From assembly GCF_006974105.1 (NCBI RefSeq), contig NZ_CP036282.1:2604001-2668000 (forward strand): 64,000 nt of DNA, given 5' to 3'. The notes beneath the pieces were generated by a model, which did not search any database, had not been told where the DNA came from, and was given only the letters and a program-made list of their open reading frames with translations. This document shows positions 28,153 through 38,477 of this stretch, piece by piece. The stretch is from Rhodoferax aquaticus. GTDB taxonomy: Bacteria > Pseudomonadota > Gammaproteobacteria > Burkholderiales > Burkholderiaceae_C. The first letter of the stretch is position 1. Every line of letters starts with the position of its first letter. Position numbers and translations under genes: made by a program.

Positions 28153-29217
28153 CTATTGGATGGCAGTAGCTTGGCTTGAGGAATAGCTAGCCAGTGGTAC
28201 GGCCTTCCCATGTTGAGCTGGAATAGATTCCACCCAGCGCCTCACCCTTTCCGCGTCGGCCACACGGCTTAGCTTTCCTGCGGAGTCAAGAAACACCATG
28301 ATTAACTTCCGGCCAGCCACGCTGGCTTGCATTACCAAGCACTGCCCTGCTTCACTGATATACCCGGTTTTTTGCAACCCAATGTCCCATGCAGGATTTT
28401 TAACTAGTCGATTCGTATTGTTGTACTGCAATGTGCGACGCCCAACAGCTACCTCATAACCAGTCGAAGTAGACAATTCGCGCAGCGTGGAATCGCCGTG
28501 CGCATAGCCCACAAGGGTAGCCAAGTCCCGTGCGCTCGACTGATTACTGCTTGACAAGCCTGTAGGCTCAACATATCGCGTACTTGTCATGCCCAAGGCA
28601 CGTGCCTTTTCATTCATGAGTGACACGAAAACTGGCAAACCACCAGGAAATGTCCGGCCTAATGCATGCGCGGCACGGTTCTCACTGGCCATAAGTGCCA
28701 AGTGCAAAAGTTCTCCACGACTCAACTCCGAACCCACTGACAGCCTAGACGTACTACCCTTTTCCGTGTCTACATCGGCTTGCGTGATAGTAATGGATTC
28801 ATCCATCGCAAGCTTAGCCTCACTAACCACCACGCCCGTCATTAGCTTCGTAATAGATGCGATAGGAAGCACAGCTGACTCATTCTTCTTGAACAAAACC
28901 TCTTTCGTGTCCTGATCTACGACGAAGGCTACGCTAGACTTCAAGTCTAAGGGATCAGGCGCGTTGTGCAGGCCCGCCAACTGCCCAAATGAAGGCTTCA
29001 AAGGCACGAATGCCACTTTGGCACGTGCATTTTTCTGCGCGATTGCGCGCTTGGCGATCGGTTTCTTTTTGGCCACTTGCTGTTTGGCCGCGGCTTTCTT
29101 CTTGACCTCTTGTTTCGTCGCAGACGACTGCTGAAGCGCAAATGTCACAGAATGACTAAGTAGCAACAATGCGCTGAAAAACACTATTGCAAGGAAACCG
29201 ACGGGGTTATTTTTCAC
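28153..29217 (-). CDS. D-alanyl-D-alanine endopeptidase / carboxypeptidase (PBP7-like)
   Basis: Serine peptidase of the S11 family acting on peptidoglycan crosslinks in the periplasm. GTG 29217 has a GGAG ribosome site and gives a clean signal peptide (VKNNPVGFLAIVFFS...), 354 aa; the frame opens earlier at a GTG at 29250. A Lys/Ala-rich linker follows the signal. Catalytic motifs are SITK in LPIASITKLMTG, SSN in GLSSSNQSSA, and KTG in LQKTGYISEAG. The basic linker is longer than in many relatives and may bind the cell wall. Confidence 0.92.
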   Translation of the reverse strand: MKNNPVGFLAIVFFSALLLLSHSVTFALQQSSATKQEVKKKAAAKQQVAKKKPIAKRAIAQKNARAKVAFVPLKPSFGQLAGLHNAPDPLDLKSSVAFVVDQDTKEVLFKKNESAVLPIASITKLMTGVVVSEAKLAMDESITITQADVDTEKGSTSRLSVGSELSRGELLHLALMASENRAAHALGRTFPGGLPVFVSLMNEKARALGMTSTRYVEPTGLSSSNQSSARDLATLVGYAHGDSTLRELSTSTGYEVAVGRRTLQYNNTNRLVKNPAWDIGLQKTGYISEAGQCLVMQASVAGRKLIMVFLDSAGKLSRVADAERVRRWVESIPAQHGKAVPLASYSSSQATAIQ

Positions 29218-29359
29218 AGTTGACTCCAACGCAATCACCAATCTAAGCACTCAGCAGAAGACCGCAGGCCACATTGTTAGAGTTTACTCAAATTAGTTGC
29301 GTTAAATCAACTACTTGCAAGCCAAAGCTCAACAAAAAGGTAAAGTTTTCCCGGTTCAT

Positions 29360-30898
29360 CTAGCCTTGGGCCATCACTCTCTCAGATTTACTTTGCAATT
29401 TACTTAAGGCATTCAGGTAGGCTTTGGCTGAGGCAACCACGATGTCGGGATCGGCACCAACACCATTTACCACACGCCCGTTGCTTTGTAGGCGTACGGT
29501 TACCTCGCCCTGACTCTCGGTAGAACCGCTGATTGCATTGACTGAGTACAACACCATTTCAGCGCCACTATTCACGTGCGTTTCGATTGCCTTGAGGGAA
29601 GCATCTACAGGTCCATTTCCATTGGATTCGCCCCGCACCTCTTTGCCCCCAGCGGTAAACACAATGTTCGCATAAGGCCGCTCGCCGGTCTCGCTACGCT
29701 GCGACATGGATACAAATCCGAACGCGTCTTGGTCGTGCGAAGCACTCTCATCGATAACCAGCGCAAGGATGTCTTCGTCGAATATCTCGCTCTTGCGGTC
29801 CGCTAACTCTTTAAACTTGGCGAATGCTGTATTGACCTCTGCTTCACTCTCAAGCTGAATTCCAAGCTCCTGAAGTCGTTGCTTGAAGGCATTACGGCCA
29901 CTTAGCTTTCCCAACACGATTTTGTTATTGGTCCAACCGACGTCTTCCGCTCGCATAATTTCATAGGTGTCGCGAGCCTTTAGAACGCCATCTTGGTGAA
30001 TACCAGAGGCATGCGCAAAGGCATTTGCACCAACAACCGCTTTGTTTGGCTGCACTACAAAACCTGTTATTTGGCTCACCATGCGACTTGCTGCCAAGAT
30101 ATGTTTGGCGTCTATATTCATGGTCAAATCAAAATAGTCTTTTCGTGTTTTGATCGCCATGACTACTTCTTCCAAGCTGCAATTGCCAGCACGCTCCCCT
30201 AGTCCATTGATAGTGCATTCAATTTGCCTCGCCCCACCTAGCTTCACACCCGCCAAAGAATTGGCAACTGCCATGCCTAGATCGTTGTGGCAATGAACCG
30301 ACCATATCGCCTTATCTGAATTTGGGATACGTTCCCGCAGGGTTTTAATAAAGTTGCCGTACAGCTCAGGGATCGCGTAACCCACGGTATCAGGTACATT
30401 GATCGTCGTCGCGCCCTCTGCAATCACGGCCTCAAGCACGCGGCACAAGAAGTCGTTATCGCTGCGATAACCATCCTCAGGACTGAACTCAATGTCTCCG
30501 ACCAAGTTGCGGGCATATCGAACGGACTGCCTCGCTTGCTCCAGCACTTGGTCAGGCGTCATCCGCAGTTTCTTCTCCATATGCAGTGCGGAAGTGGCAA
30601 TGAAGGTATGAATGCGGGCACGGTTTGCCCCTTTCAATGCATCGGCAGCTCGTGAAATGTCGCGATCATTGGCGCGGGCCAGTGAACAAATTGTTGAATC
30701 CTTTACGGTATTTGCAATCAGCTGAATGGCATCGAAGTCGCCATTTGAGCTTGCAGCGAAGCCTGCCTCGATAACATCAACCTTGAGGCGCTCTAGTTGC
30801 CGCGCAATGCGCACTTTGGCGTCTTTGGTCATTGATGCACCGGGTGATTGCTCACCATCGCGCAATGTAGTATCGAAAATGATTAACTTATCTGACAT
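29360..30898 (-). CDS. leuA: 2-isopropylmalate synthase
   Basis: 512 aa. It condenses acetyl-CoA with 2-oxoisovalerate, the first committed step of leucine synthesis. The catalytic TIM-barrel domain has [25 protein letters not shown] and the metal motif in [16 protein letters not shown]. The C-terminal third is the LeuA dimer domain for leucine feedback inhibition. The ATG at 30898 has a GAGG ribosome site. It is the last ilv/leu gene of the minus-strand cluster, after pssA. Confidence 0.97.
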   Translation of the reverse strand: MSDKLIIFDTTLRDGEQSPGASMTKDAKVRIARQLERLKVDVIEAGFAASSNGDFDAIQLIANTVKDSTICSLARANDRDISRAADALKGANRARIHTFIATSALHMEKKLRMTPDQVLEQARQSVRYARNLVGDIEFSPEDGYRSDNDFLCRVLEAVIAEGATTINVPDTVGYAIPELYGNFIKTLRERIPNSDKAIWSVHCHNDLGMAVANSLAGVKLGGARQIECTINGLGERAGNCSLEEVVMAIKTRKDYFDLTMNIDAKHILAASRMVSQITGFVVQPNKAVVGANAFAHASGIHQDGVLKARDTYEIMRAEDVGWTNNKIVLGKLSGRNAFKQRLQELGIQLESEAEVNTAFAKFKELADRKSEIFDEDILALVIDESASHDQDAFGFVSMSQRSETGERPYANIVFTAGGKEVRGESNGNGPVDASLKAIETHVNSGAEMVLYSVNAISGSTESQGEVTVRLQSNGRVVNGVGADPDIVVASAKAYLNALSKLQSKSERVMAQG

Positions 30899-30974
30899 GG
30901 ATCCACCTCAAACCTGTGTATACCTATAAATGAAAAATATGACATCAGTTCGCACAAAAGATTTCGCTGACTAG

Positions 30975-31790
30975 CTAGCGATGCAAACCACGCTCTTCCG
31001 GTTCATCTGTGGAAGTACTAATAACGCTAGTTCGCACTCCACGAGAGCGCCTAAGTCCGTAGACAACATATCCACTTACGCCGTACACAACAAATGCGGC
31101 AAACATCACGATGGGTGGATGTAAGTTGATCAGCGCGATCGCTAATGCAATCAAAACAATAACAGCAAAAGGAACACTTTTTTTCATTTGCACATCTTTG
31201 AAGCTGTAGAAGGGAACGTTAGTTACCATCGTAAGGCCAGAGTACAACGCGACCACAAACATCGCCCAAGTGAGTTCGCTACCGCCATATCCAAGGTCGT
31301 TACACAGCCAAATAAATCCAGCGACTAGAGCCGCTGCCGCAGGGGAAGGCAATCCCTGAAAGTAGCGTTTATCAACTACTGCTGTGTTCACGTTAAATCG
31401 TGCAAGTCTAAGAGCGGCGCACGCACAGTAAACAAAGGCAGCGAACCATCCCCATCGCCCTAAATCCTTAAGGGCCCACTCATAGGAAATCAATGCTGGG
31501 GCAGCACCAAAGGAAACCATGTCAGACAGAGAATCCATCTGTTCACCAAACGCGCTTTGCGTATTCGTCATTCGAGCAATACGGCCATCTAGACTATCTA
31601 ACACCATGGCACAAAAAATACCTACGGCCGCCAAATCAAAGCGCCCATTCATAGCCATTACTACGGCATAGAAGCCCCCAAAGAGCGCAGCGAGAGTAAA
31701 TAGGTTCGGCAGTATGTAAATTCCTTTGCGCCTCTTGCGCATCAAAGTGGTATCCGAAGCACCTGTTTTATCATTCCCACGATCTAGCAT
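30975..31790 (-). CDS. pssA: CDP-diacylglycerol--serine O-phosphatidyltransferase
   Basis: 271-residue membrane enzyme that makes phosphatidylserine, the precursor of phosphatidylethanolamine. The CDP-alcohol phosphotransferase signature is MVLDSLDGRIARMTNTQS followed by FGEQMDSLSDMVSFG, with all expected Asp and Gly/Ala-Arg residues. ATG 31790 has a GAGGG ribosome site; the frame also opens at a GTG at 31811. It sits between ilvC and leuA, a conserved order in this family, and a hairpin terminator precedes it. Confidence 0.95.
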   Translation of the reverse strand: MLDRGNDKTGASDTTLMRKRRKGIYILPNLFTLAALFGGFYAVVMAMNGRFDLAAVGIFCAMVLDSLDGRIARMTNTQSAFGEQMDSLSDMVSFGAAPALISYEWALKDLGRWGWFAAFVYCACAALRLARFNVNTAVVDKRYFQGLPSPAAAALVAGFIWLCNDLGYGGSELTWAMFVVALYSGLTMVTNVPFYSFKDVQMKKSVPFAVIVLIALAIALINLHPPIVMFAAFVVYGVSGYVVYGLRRSRGVRTSVISTSTDEPEERGLHR

Positions 31791-31922
31791 ATGAATCCCT
31801 CGTAAACCCACTTATTCCCAACACACTTGAACATCGTGTTAGGTCGGCATCTTGTGGCGGCACCACACACTGCAAGTGTAAGCCAGCGTACCGCACCGAG
31901 CCGCAACACGGAGTGAAAACGC

Positions 31923-31948
31923 AAAGGGCCACGTATGTGGCCCTTTTT
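31923..31948. terminator. Terminator after ilvC
   Basis: Arms AAAGGGCCAC and GTGGCCCTTT with a GTAT loop. The U-tract is TTTTT on the plus strand and TTTGCGTTTT on the minus strand, the direction needed for ilvC. It may be partial, letting some transcription into pssA-leuA. Confidence 0.75.
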
Positions 31949-31964
31949 GATGTGTACAGTTAGC

Positions 31965-33038
<1,074 letters not shown>

Positions 33039-33116
33039 TCAGAGCGATTGAATTACACACTCGCCAATAAAACTGTGCGCGCTGAGCCTGCCGAAGCGCC
33101 CGCACAGAACAAACCG

Positions 33117-33608
33117 TCACACCCGCAAAATTCTCTCACCACGACCAATGCCACTAGAGCCAGTTCTCACTGTCTCAAGAATGGCACCTCGTTCAATCGC
33201 TTGAAGAAAGGCGTCGTTTTTGGACTGATCTCCGGTCAACTCAATGGTGTAACTCTTCTCTGTTACGTCAATGATCCGACCACGAAATATGTCCGCCATT
33301 CGTTTCATTTCTTCGCGCTCTTTACCGACAGCACGAACTTTCACCATCATCAACTCCCGCTCAATATAGGAGCCTTCGGTAAGGTTCACGACTTTTACGA
33401 CTTCAATCAGGCGATTCAAATGTTTAGTGATCTGTTCAATCACATCATCCGAACCTGTCGTTTGAATCGTCATACGGGAAAGACTTGGGTCTTCAGTCGG
33501 CGCCACGGTAAGTGACTCGATGTTGTAACCCCGCGCGGAAAACAAACCCACAACCCGGGAGAGTGCACCGGGTTCGTTCTCCAAAAGCACTGCAATGATG
33601 TGTTTCAT
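33117..33608 (-). CDS. ilvH: Acetolactate synthase small (regulatory) subunit
   Basis: 163 aa from ATG 33608, preceded by AGAGGA; the frame extends 20 codons further but this start matches the family. The N-terminal ACT domain reads HIIAVLLENEPGALSRVVGLF then GYNIESLTVAPTEDPSLSR. The C-terminal domain contains SYTIELTGDQSKNDAF. It confers valine feedback inhibition on the large subunit encoded 91 bases upstream. Confidence 0.96.
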   Translation of the reverse strand: MKHIIAVLLENEPGALSRVVGLFSARGYNIESLTVAPTEDPSLSRMTIQTTGSDDVIEQITKHLNRLIEVVKVVNLTEGSYIERELMMVKVRAVGKEREEMKRMADIFRGRIIDVTEKSYTIELTGDQSKNDAFLQAIERGAILETVRTGSSGIGRGERILRV

Positions 33609-33699
33609 ATGGATAGCATCCTCTTTTCGCTGCCCTCCCCCCAACGCGGTAACGCCAGGGCTTGGCAAACAATAGATTCTTCAGAATAAAGTGCGTCGC

Positions 33700-35496
33700 T
33701 TAAAGGTCTTCAGACCCAAGTAACATTTCGGTGATTCCCATGCCAGCCTTCACCATGGGAAAAACGTTCTCCGTTGGATCTGTTCTGAAGTCCATGAAGA
33801 CAGTCCGATCCTTGAGCTTCCTTGCTTCACGCAACGCAGGCTCAACATCCTGAGGGCGTTCTATCAACATGCCCACATGACCGTATGCCTCTGCCAACTT
33901 CACGAAATTCGGCAACGCATCCATGTAGCTGTGGCTGTAGCGCCCCTCATACTCTAGCTCTTGCCATTGCCTTACCATCCCAAGATATCGATTGTTCAAA
34001 GACACGATTTTGATCGGCGTGTTGTATTGCAAACAGGTTGACAACTCTTGGATGCACATTTGCACCGAGCCTTCACCTGTGATGCAAAACACCTCACTAT
34101 CGGGCTTCGCCAGCTTTATACCCATTGCATAGGGAATACCAACACCCATAGTCCCCAAGCCGCCAGAGTTAATCCACCTGCGAGGCTCGTCAAAACGATA
34201 ATACTGGGCCGCCCACATCTGATGCTGCCCTACATCAGAAGTGATGTAGGTGTCAGCGTCTTTGGTCATGTTCCAGAGGGTTTCCACAACATATTGAGGC
34301 TTAATCACCTCACCATTGCCTGGGTCATATTGCAGACATTGACTGGCACGCCATCCTTCGATGGTGCTCCACCAAGCACCCAGAGCACCAGAGTCAGGTT
34401 TTTGCGCGCCTTCCTTCATCATCGCAATCATCTCGCAAAGTACGTCCTTCACGTCACCCACGATCGGAATATCAACCTTCACTCGCTTTGAAATGCTGGA
34501 TGGATCAATATCGATGTGAATGATCTTGCGTTCGTTCTGGGCAAAATGCTTGGGGTTGCCAATCACTCGATCATCAAATCGCGCGCCAACTGCCAGCAAA
34601 ACATCACAGTGCTGCATGGCATTATTGGCTTCAACCGTGCCATGCATGCCTAGCATCCCCAAAAATTTAGGGTCACTTGCGGGGTACGCACCCAAGCCCA
34701 TTAGGGTGTTGGTGCACGGGAAACCCAACATGTCTACCAAGACACGCAACTCGGCAGAAGCATTGCTCAGCAAAACACCACCGCCCGTATAGATATATGG
34801 ACGCTTGGCACCTAGCAACAACTGCATAGCCTTGCGTATCTGTCCACCATGGCCTTTGCGCACAGGGTTGTAGGATCGCATTTCCACTGAGCTAGGATAA
34901 CCCGCGTAAGGAATCTTCTTGAAGGAAACGTCCTTGGGAATGTCAACCACCACCGGGCCAGGTCTTCCACTGCGCGCAATGTGAAAAGCCTTCTTCATAG
35001 TCTCTGCCAAATCGGCGACATCTTTGACCAAGAAGTTGTGCTTCACAACCGGTCGGGTAATACCCACCGTATCGCATTCCTGAAAGGCATCCAGTCCAAT
35101 CGCATGGGTCGGCACTTGCCCGGTGATGATCACCATAGGAATGCTATCCATGTAGGCGGTCGCAATACCTGTAACTGCATTGGTGGCGCCAGGACCCGAA
35201 GTAACCAAAGCAACGCCTACGTTACCGGTGGCACGTGCATATCCATCAGCAGCATGCACTGCGCCTTGCTCATGGCGAACTAAGACATGCTGTATGGTGT
35301 TCTGTTTGTAAAAAGCGTCGTAAATGTGAAGAACTGCGCCACCTGGATAACCCCAGACGAATTCAACGCCCTCGGCTTGTAGTGACTTAATCAGTATTTC
35401 AGCACCTCGAAGCTCAGGCAAAGCGCTGGCTGTCGAGTTTTTTTGTACGAGTGCAGTTGTTGATGCCGAAATAACTTCAGCTTTTGATAATTCCAT
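33700..35496 (-). CDS. ilvI: Acetolactate synthase large (catalytic) subunit
   Basis: 598-residue ThDP- and FAD-dependent enzyme, first step of valine, leucine and isoleucine synthesis. The catalytic Glu lies in VLVRHEQGAVHAADGYAR. The FAD region shows GARFDDRVIGNPKHF. The ThDP/Mg site is GEGSVQMCIQELSTC through SLNNRYLGMVRQWQ; the GEGS form replaces the textbook GDGS. A ~30-residue N-terminal extension (Ser/Thr-rich) precedes LRGAEILIKSLQ. The ATG at 35496 has an AAAGG ribosome site. Confidence 0.97.
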   Translation of the reverse strand: MELSKAEVISASTTALVQKNSTASALPELRGAEILIKSLQAEGVEFVWGYPGGAVLHIYDAFYKQNTIQHVLVRHEQGAVHAADGYARATGNVGVALVTSGPGATNAVTGIATAYMDSIPMVIITGQVPTHAIGLDAFQECDTVGITRPVVKHNFLVKDVADLAETMKKAFHIARSGRPGPVVVDIPKDVSFKKIPYAGYPSSVEMRSYNPVRKGHGGQIRKAMQLLLGAKRPYIYTGGGVLLSNASAELRVLVDMLGFPCTNTLMGLGAYPASDPKFLGMLGMHGTVEANNAMQHCDVLLAVGARFDDRVIGNPKHFAQNERKIIHIDIDPSSISKRVKVDIPIVGDVKDVLCEMIAMMKEGAQKPDSGALGAWWSTIEGWRASQCLQYDPGNGEVIKPQYVVETLWNMTKDADTYITSDVGQHQMWAAQYYRFDEPRRWINSGGLGTMGVGIPYAMGIKLAKPDSEVFCITGEGSVQMCIQELSTCLQYNTPIKIVSLNNRYLGMVRQWQELEYEGRYSHSYMDALPNFVKLAEAYGHVGMLIERPQDVEPALREARKLKDRTVFMDFRTDPTENVFPMVKAGMGITEMLLGSEDL

Positions 35497-35793
35497 GATA
35501 AACCTTTGTGAATTTCTCTAACGAAAAACCTTGGGTGCCTCTTCGCAAACACTTGTGGCGTTGCGTCGAGACTTAAGGTCAAGACCATAAGCGCATTGAA
35601 TCCACGCCAGACCATGACCCGTTTGCCTTTTGATGTGCAGCGAATATTATCGCATCTAGATGTCGACATTTCTCAACCGGCGGGGTTATTTGTGACTCCG
35701 GTGTCATAATCACGATCGAAAGCGAGCATTGTGGCGGTTTTTTGAGTCAACAAGCTCGCTCGCAACAACCGTATTATCAGCTGCACCGATCTT
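35497..35793. other. Divergent promoter region ilvI / sigma factor
   Basis: About 300 bases without a confident gene. On the minus strand an AT-rich run GATAATATTCG near 35640-35650 could hold the ilvI -10 element. A perfect 10-base palindrome ATGTCGACAT lies at 35660-35669. A short minus-strand frame from ATG 35615 (MVWRGFNALMVLTLSLD...) is Leu/Val-rich at its start but runs on into ilvI, so it is not a clear leader peptide. No terminator-like hairpin seen. Confidence 0.4.
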
Positions 35794-36360
35794 TTGGCAA
35801 CCGAACTAGAACTATCAGACTTTCTTAAAAGCGTTGAGAAACGCGCTTTTAAGCGGGCGGTTTACCAGGTACGCAGAGACGAAGTCGCGCTTGACATTGT
35901 CCAAGACAGCATGATGAAGCTTGCAGAGCACTATGGCCACAAGCCCATTGAAGAGTTGCCAATGCTCTTCCAGAGAATTTTGTCGAACAGCACGCTAGAC
36001 TGGTTTAGGAGACAAAAAACACATAACGCGTTGTTTTCAAATCTCGGGGATTTTGAAAGCGAATCCGCAGATGACGACTTTGATCTCCTTGAAACACTGC
36101 AATCAGACCGTGATGGTGAAGAAAGTCAAAGCCCAGAAACGCAAGCTCAGCGACATCAAACGCTTCGAGAAATCGAAATCGAGATCCAAGAACTACCCTT
36201 GCGTCAACGGGAAGCATTTCTCATGCGTTACTGGGAAGACATGAACGTCGCAGAAACTGCCACTGCGATGGGCTGCTCACAAGGCAGCGTCAAAACACAC
36301 TGCTCTCGTGCGGTCCAAGCCCTAAGCAAGGCTCTGTTGGCGAAAGGAATTAGACTATGA
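35794..36360 (+). CDS. RNA polymerase sigma-70 family (ECF-type) sigma factor
   Basis: 188 aa. Region 2 (about residues 10-75) includes AFKRAVYQVRRDEVALDIVQDSMMK, given here in part, and DWFRRQKT. An acidic linker (about 85-115) is followed by region 4 with LPLRQREAFLMRYWEDM and a helix-turn-helix GCSQGSVKTHCSRAV. No ATG fits; the frame opens after TGA 35743-35745 and TTG 35794 is the best start, without a clear ribosome site. Its stop overlaps the next start (ATGA), indicating one regulatory unit with the DUF3619 protein. Confidence 0.88.
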   Translation: MATELELSDFLKSVEKRAFKRAVYQVRRDEVALDIVQDSMMKLAEHYGHKPIEELPMLFQRILSNSTLDWFRRQKTHNALFSNLGDFESESADDDFDLLETLQSDRDGEESQSPETQAQRHQTLREIEIEIQELPLRQREAFLMRYWEDMNVAETATAMGCSQGSVKTHCSRAVQALSKALLAKGIRL

Positions 36361-36791
36361 ACACCCTAAACAACAAGTCACGCTATTCGCGCGAACAGGC
36401 ATTCAGCGAAAGAATCGTACAGCGATTATCTGAAGCAGAGAACGACCTACCGCGTGATGTCAGTGAACGCCTGAAGGCGGCACGCGCACTTGCCCTGAGC
36501 AAACGCAAAGTTGTTCCCATAGAGATACATGCAACTGGATTGGCAGGCAACACTCTGATTTTGGGAGGCCCCTTTAGCAGTACCAGGTGGAACGTATTTG
36601 GCTCACTGGTTCCGCTTGTCGCTTTAGTGATAGGCCTTTTGGCGATCGGTCCTTTGCAAGATCAGTACAGGGCGGTAGAAGTAGCAGAAGTCGACACTGA
36701 GCTGCTAACCGACGAGCTCCCTCCAGCGGCTTTTACAGATCCTGGCTTCCTAGAATATCTGCGCTCTACCAATTCGAGTTTACAACGCTAG
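36357..36791 (+). CDS. DUF3619 family membrane protein (possible anti-sigma)
   Basis: 144 aa. A soluble N-terminal region (SRYSREQAFSERIVQRLSEAENDLP) is followed by one membrane helix (about residues 82-102, SLVPLVALVIGLLAIGPL) and an acidic C-terminus ending in the periplasm. This matches the DUF3619 pattern. It overlaps the sigma factor gene by four bases. The topology and position suit an anti-sigma factor, but there is no direct evidence for that role. Confidence 0.8.
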   Translation: MNTLNNKSRYSREQAFSERIVQRLSEAENDLPRDVSERLKAARALALSKRKVVPIEIHATGLAGNTLILGGPFSSTRWNVFGSLVPLVALVIGLLAIGPLQDQYRAVEVAEVDTELLTDELPPAAFTDPGFLEYLRSTNSSLQR

Positions 36792-36797
36792 CCTTCC

Positions 36798-37475
36798 ATG
36801 CCCGCTACTCCACAGATCAAAGGACAAACGATCAGCCTACCGGACTTGGCCACGCTGCTGTGGATTTGCGCGACAGTACTTCTCTGCTGGTCGGGCGCTT
36901 ATGAAGCCCAAGCCCAAGAAGTGAATGCAACCCAAACGGTTGCGCAGCAAAAACCCTCACTCGCGCAAGATGTTCGCCCAACTTGGATAGAACTCACGGT
37001 GAACCAACGCCAAGCCCTTGAGCCGCTGGCAAAGTCGTGGGATACGCTTGCTGCAGGACACAAACGCAAGTGGATTGTGATATCGCAAAACTTCCAATCA
37101 TTGAACCAAGCAGAGCAGGAAAAACTCCATGCACGCATGGAAGAGTGGGCCTCTCTAAAGCCTGCAGATAGAACCGTGGCTAGGCTGAACTTCGCTGAAA
37201 CAAAAAAAATTCCCAGTGCCGACAGAAGCACCCATTGGGAAGCCTATCAAGCACTTAGCACTGATGAGAAAAACCAGCTAGCGTCCCAAGCTGTTAAACC
37301 CAAACCAAGGGCAGCCCTTGCAGTTCGCCCAGTTGCACAAGAAAAGCTAGCCCCAGTGCCGGTGACACGCAAATCAAACATCATGGCAACTGAGCTCGCA
37401 GCGCTGAAGCAGTCCATCAATCGAAATACTCTGCTACCTGTAGTTCCGCGACCAACTGAAGGCACCAAGCAATAA
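36798..37475 (+). CDS. DUF3106 domain protein, membrane-anchored or secreted
   Basis: 225 aa. A hydrophobic N-terminal segment (about residues 18-38, ending AQAQ) acts as signal or anchor. Repeated short blocks follow of the type LTVNQRQALEPLAKSWDTL and ISQNFQSLNQAEQEKLHARM, typical of DUF3106. The C-terminal part is Pro/Ala/Lys-rich. The function is unknown. It lies six bases after the DUF3619 gene, so it belongs to the sigma-factor operon and may sense or act in the periplasm. Confidence 0.8.
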   Translation: MPATPQIKGQTISLPDLATLLWICATVLLCWSGAYEAQAQEVNATQTVAQQKPSLAQDVRPTWIELTVNQRQALEPLAKSWDTLAAGHKRKWIVISQNFQSLNQAEQEKLHARMEEWASLKPADRTVARLNFAETKKIPSADRSTHWEAYQALSTDEKNQLASQAVKPKPRAALAVRPVAQEKLAPVPVTRKSNIMATELAALKQSINRNTLLPVVPRPTEGTKQ

Positions 37476-37554
37476 CAGCAAGCAACGGCAGAGGTTGCGC
37501 GCAATGCAGCCACTACAATCGCGACGGTGTCATAGGTGGCATGAAGCGAGTGGA

Positions 37555-38049
37555 ATGGATCAAAATTTTAAAACCCCAAGTATTGGTGTCCGCATGGCCT
37601 GCTGGATGTATGAGGGCATGCTCATGTTTGCAGTCTACTTCTTGGCTGCTTACTTGTTCGGCGCATTGAGCCAAACTAGGCACGGGCTGGACAATCGGCA
37701 CGCCCTACAAGGCTTTCTGTTTGTTGTTGCTGGTATTTACTTTGTGTGGTTCTGGTCCAAGGGGCAGACCTTAGCCATGAAAACTTGGAATATCCGAATT
37801 GTGGACAACTCGGGGAACCCGATATCCCAGCTCAGGGCTTTATCCAGATACGCGCTGAGCTGGCTTTGGTTTTTACCCCCGTTTGCAGCTGTAGCCCCGT
37901 TTCATTTAAGCATACCCGAGATACTAACTTTGGTGCTTGGTTGGATCGCTTTTTGGGCGCTGCTTAGTCGCCTGCAACCCAATCGTCAGTTTTTACATGA
38001 CGCTATGGCAGGTACACGGCTAGTAGTATCACCACCGCTAAGCAAGTAG
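37555..38049 (+). CDS. RDD family membrane protein
   Basis: 164 aa from ATG 37555; the frame extends 20 codons upstream. Four hydrophobic segments are present with the RDD-like N-terminal block IGVRMACWMYEGMLMFAVYF. The central FVWFWSKGQTLAMKTWNIRIVD and the end FLHDAMAGTRLV are also typical of RDD proteins. The transport or structural role of the family is poorly defined. It follows the DUF3106 gene by 79 bases and may be the end of that operon. Confidence 0.85.
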   Translation: MDQNFKTPSIGVRMACWMYEGMLMFAVYFLAAYLFGALSQTRHGLDNRHALQGFLFVVAGIYFVWFWSKGQTLAMKTWNIRIVDNSGNPISQLRALSRYALSWLWFLPPFAAVAPFHLSIPEILTLVLGWIAFWALLSRLQPNRQFLHDAMAGTRLVVSPPLSK

Positions 38050-38069
38050 CCAATTCATCACTAGACTCT

Positions 38070-38477
38070 GTGACAAAAAATCCACCTTCGGTCGACACGA
38101 CATCTGTCAACCCACAAAAACTGCGCACTGGCTTTAGTCGCATGTGGCACGCCACTGGATACTCTATTGCCGGGCTACGTGCTGGCTGGTATGAAACTGC
38201 GTTTCGACAAGAAAGCATTGCGGCATGCATATTGATCCCACTTGCACTGTGGGTTGGGACCAATTGGCTGGAGACTGCCATGCTGATGGGCACCGTCGTT
38301 ATTGTTTTAATCGTTGAGCTACTCAACACCGCTGTGGAAACAGCTATAGATCGGATTGGGCCAGAATGGCATGACCTGTCCAAGCGCGCCAAGGACATGG
38401 GCAGTGCCGCTGTGTTGTTGAGCTTGCTGCTCGCAATTGGTATCTGGAGTACCGCGATTTACCACCGTTTCCTATGA
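38070..38477 (+). CDS. dgkA: Diacylglycerol kinase (prokaryotic, DgkA)
   Basis: 135-residue inner-membrane enzyme that recycles diacylglycerol to phosphatidic acid. Three membrane helices follow a cytoplasmic amphipathic start containing ATGYSIAGLRAGWYETAFRQE. The active-site motif IVELLNTAVETAIDRIG is present, with KDMGSAAVLLSL before the last helix. The start is GTG at 38070. It overlaps the following LOG-family gene by four bases (ATGA). Confidence 0.95.
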   Translation: MTKNPPSVDTTSVNPQKLRTGFSRMWHATGYSIAGLRAGWYETAFRQESIAACILIPLALWVGTNWLETAMLMGTVVIVLIVELLNTAVETAIDRIGPEWHDLSKRAKDMGSAAVLLSLLLAIGIWSTAIYHRFL

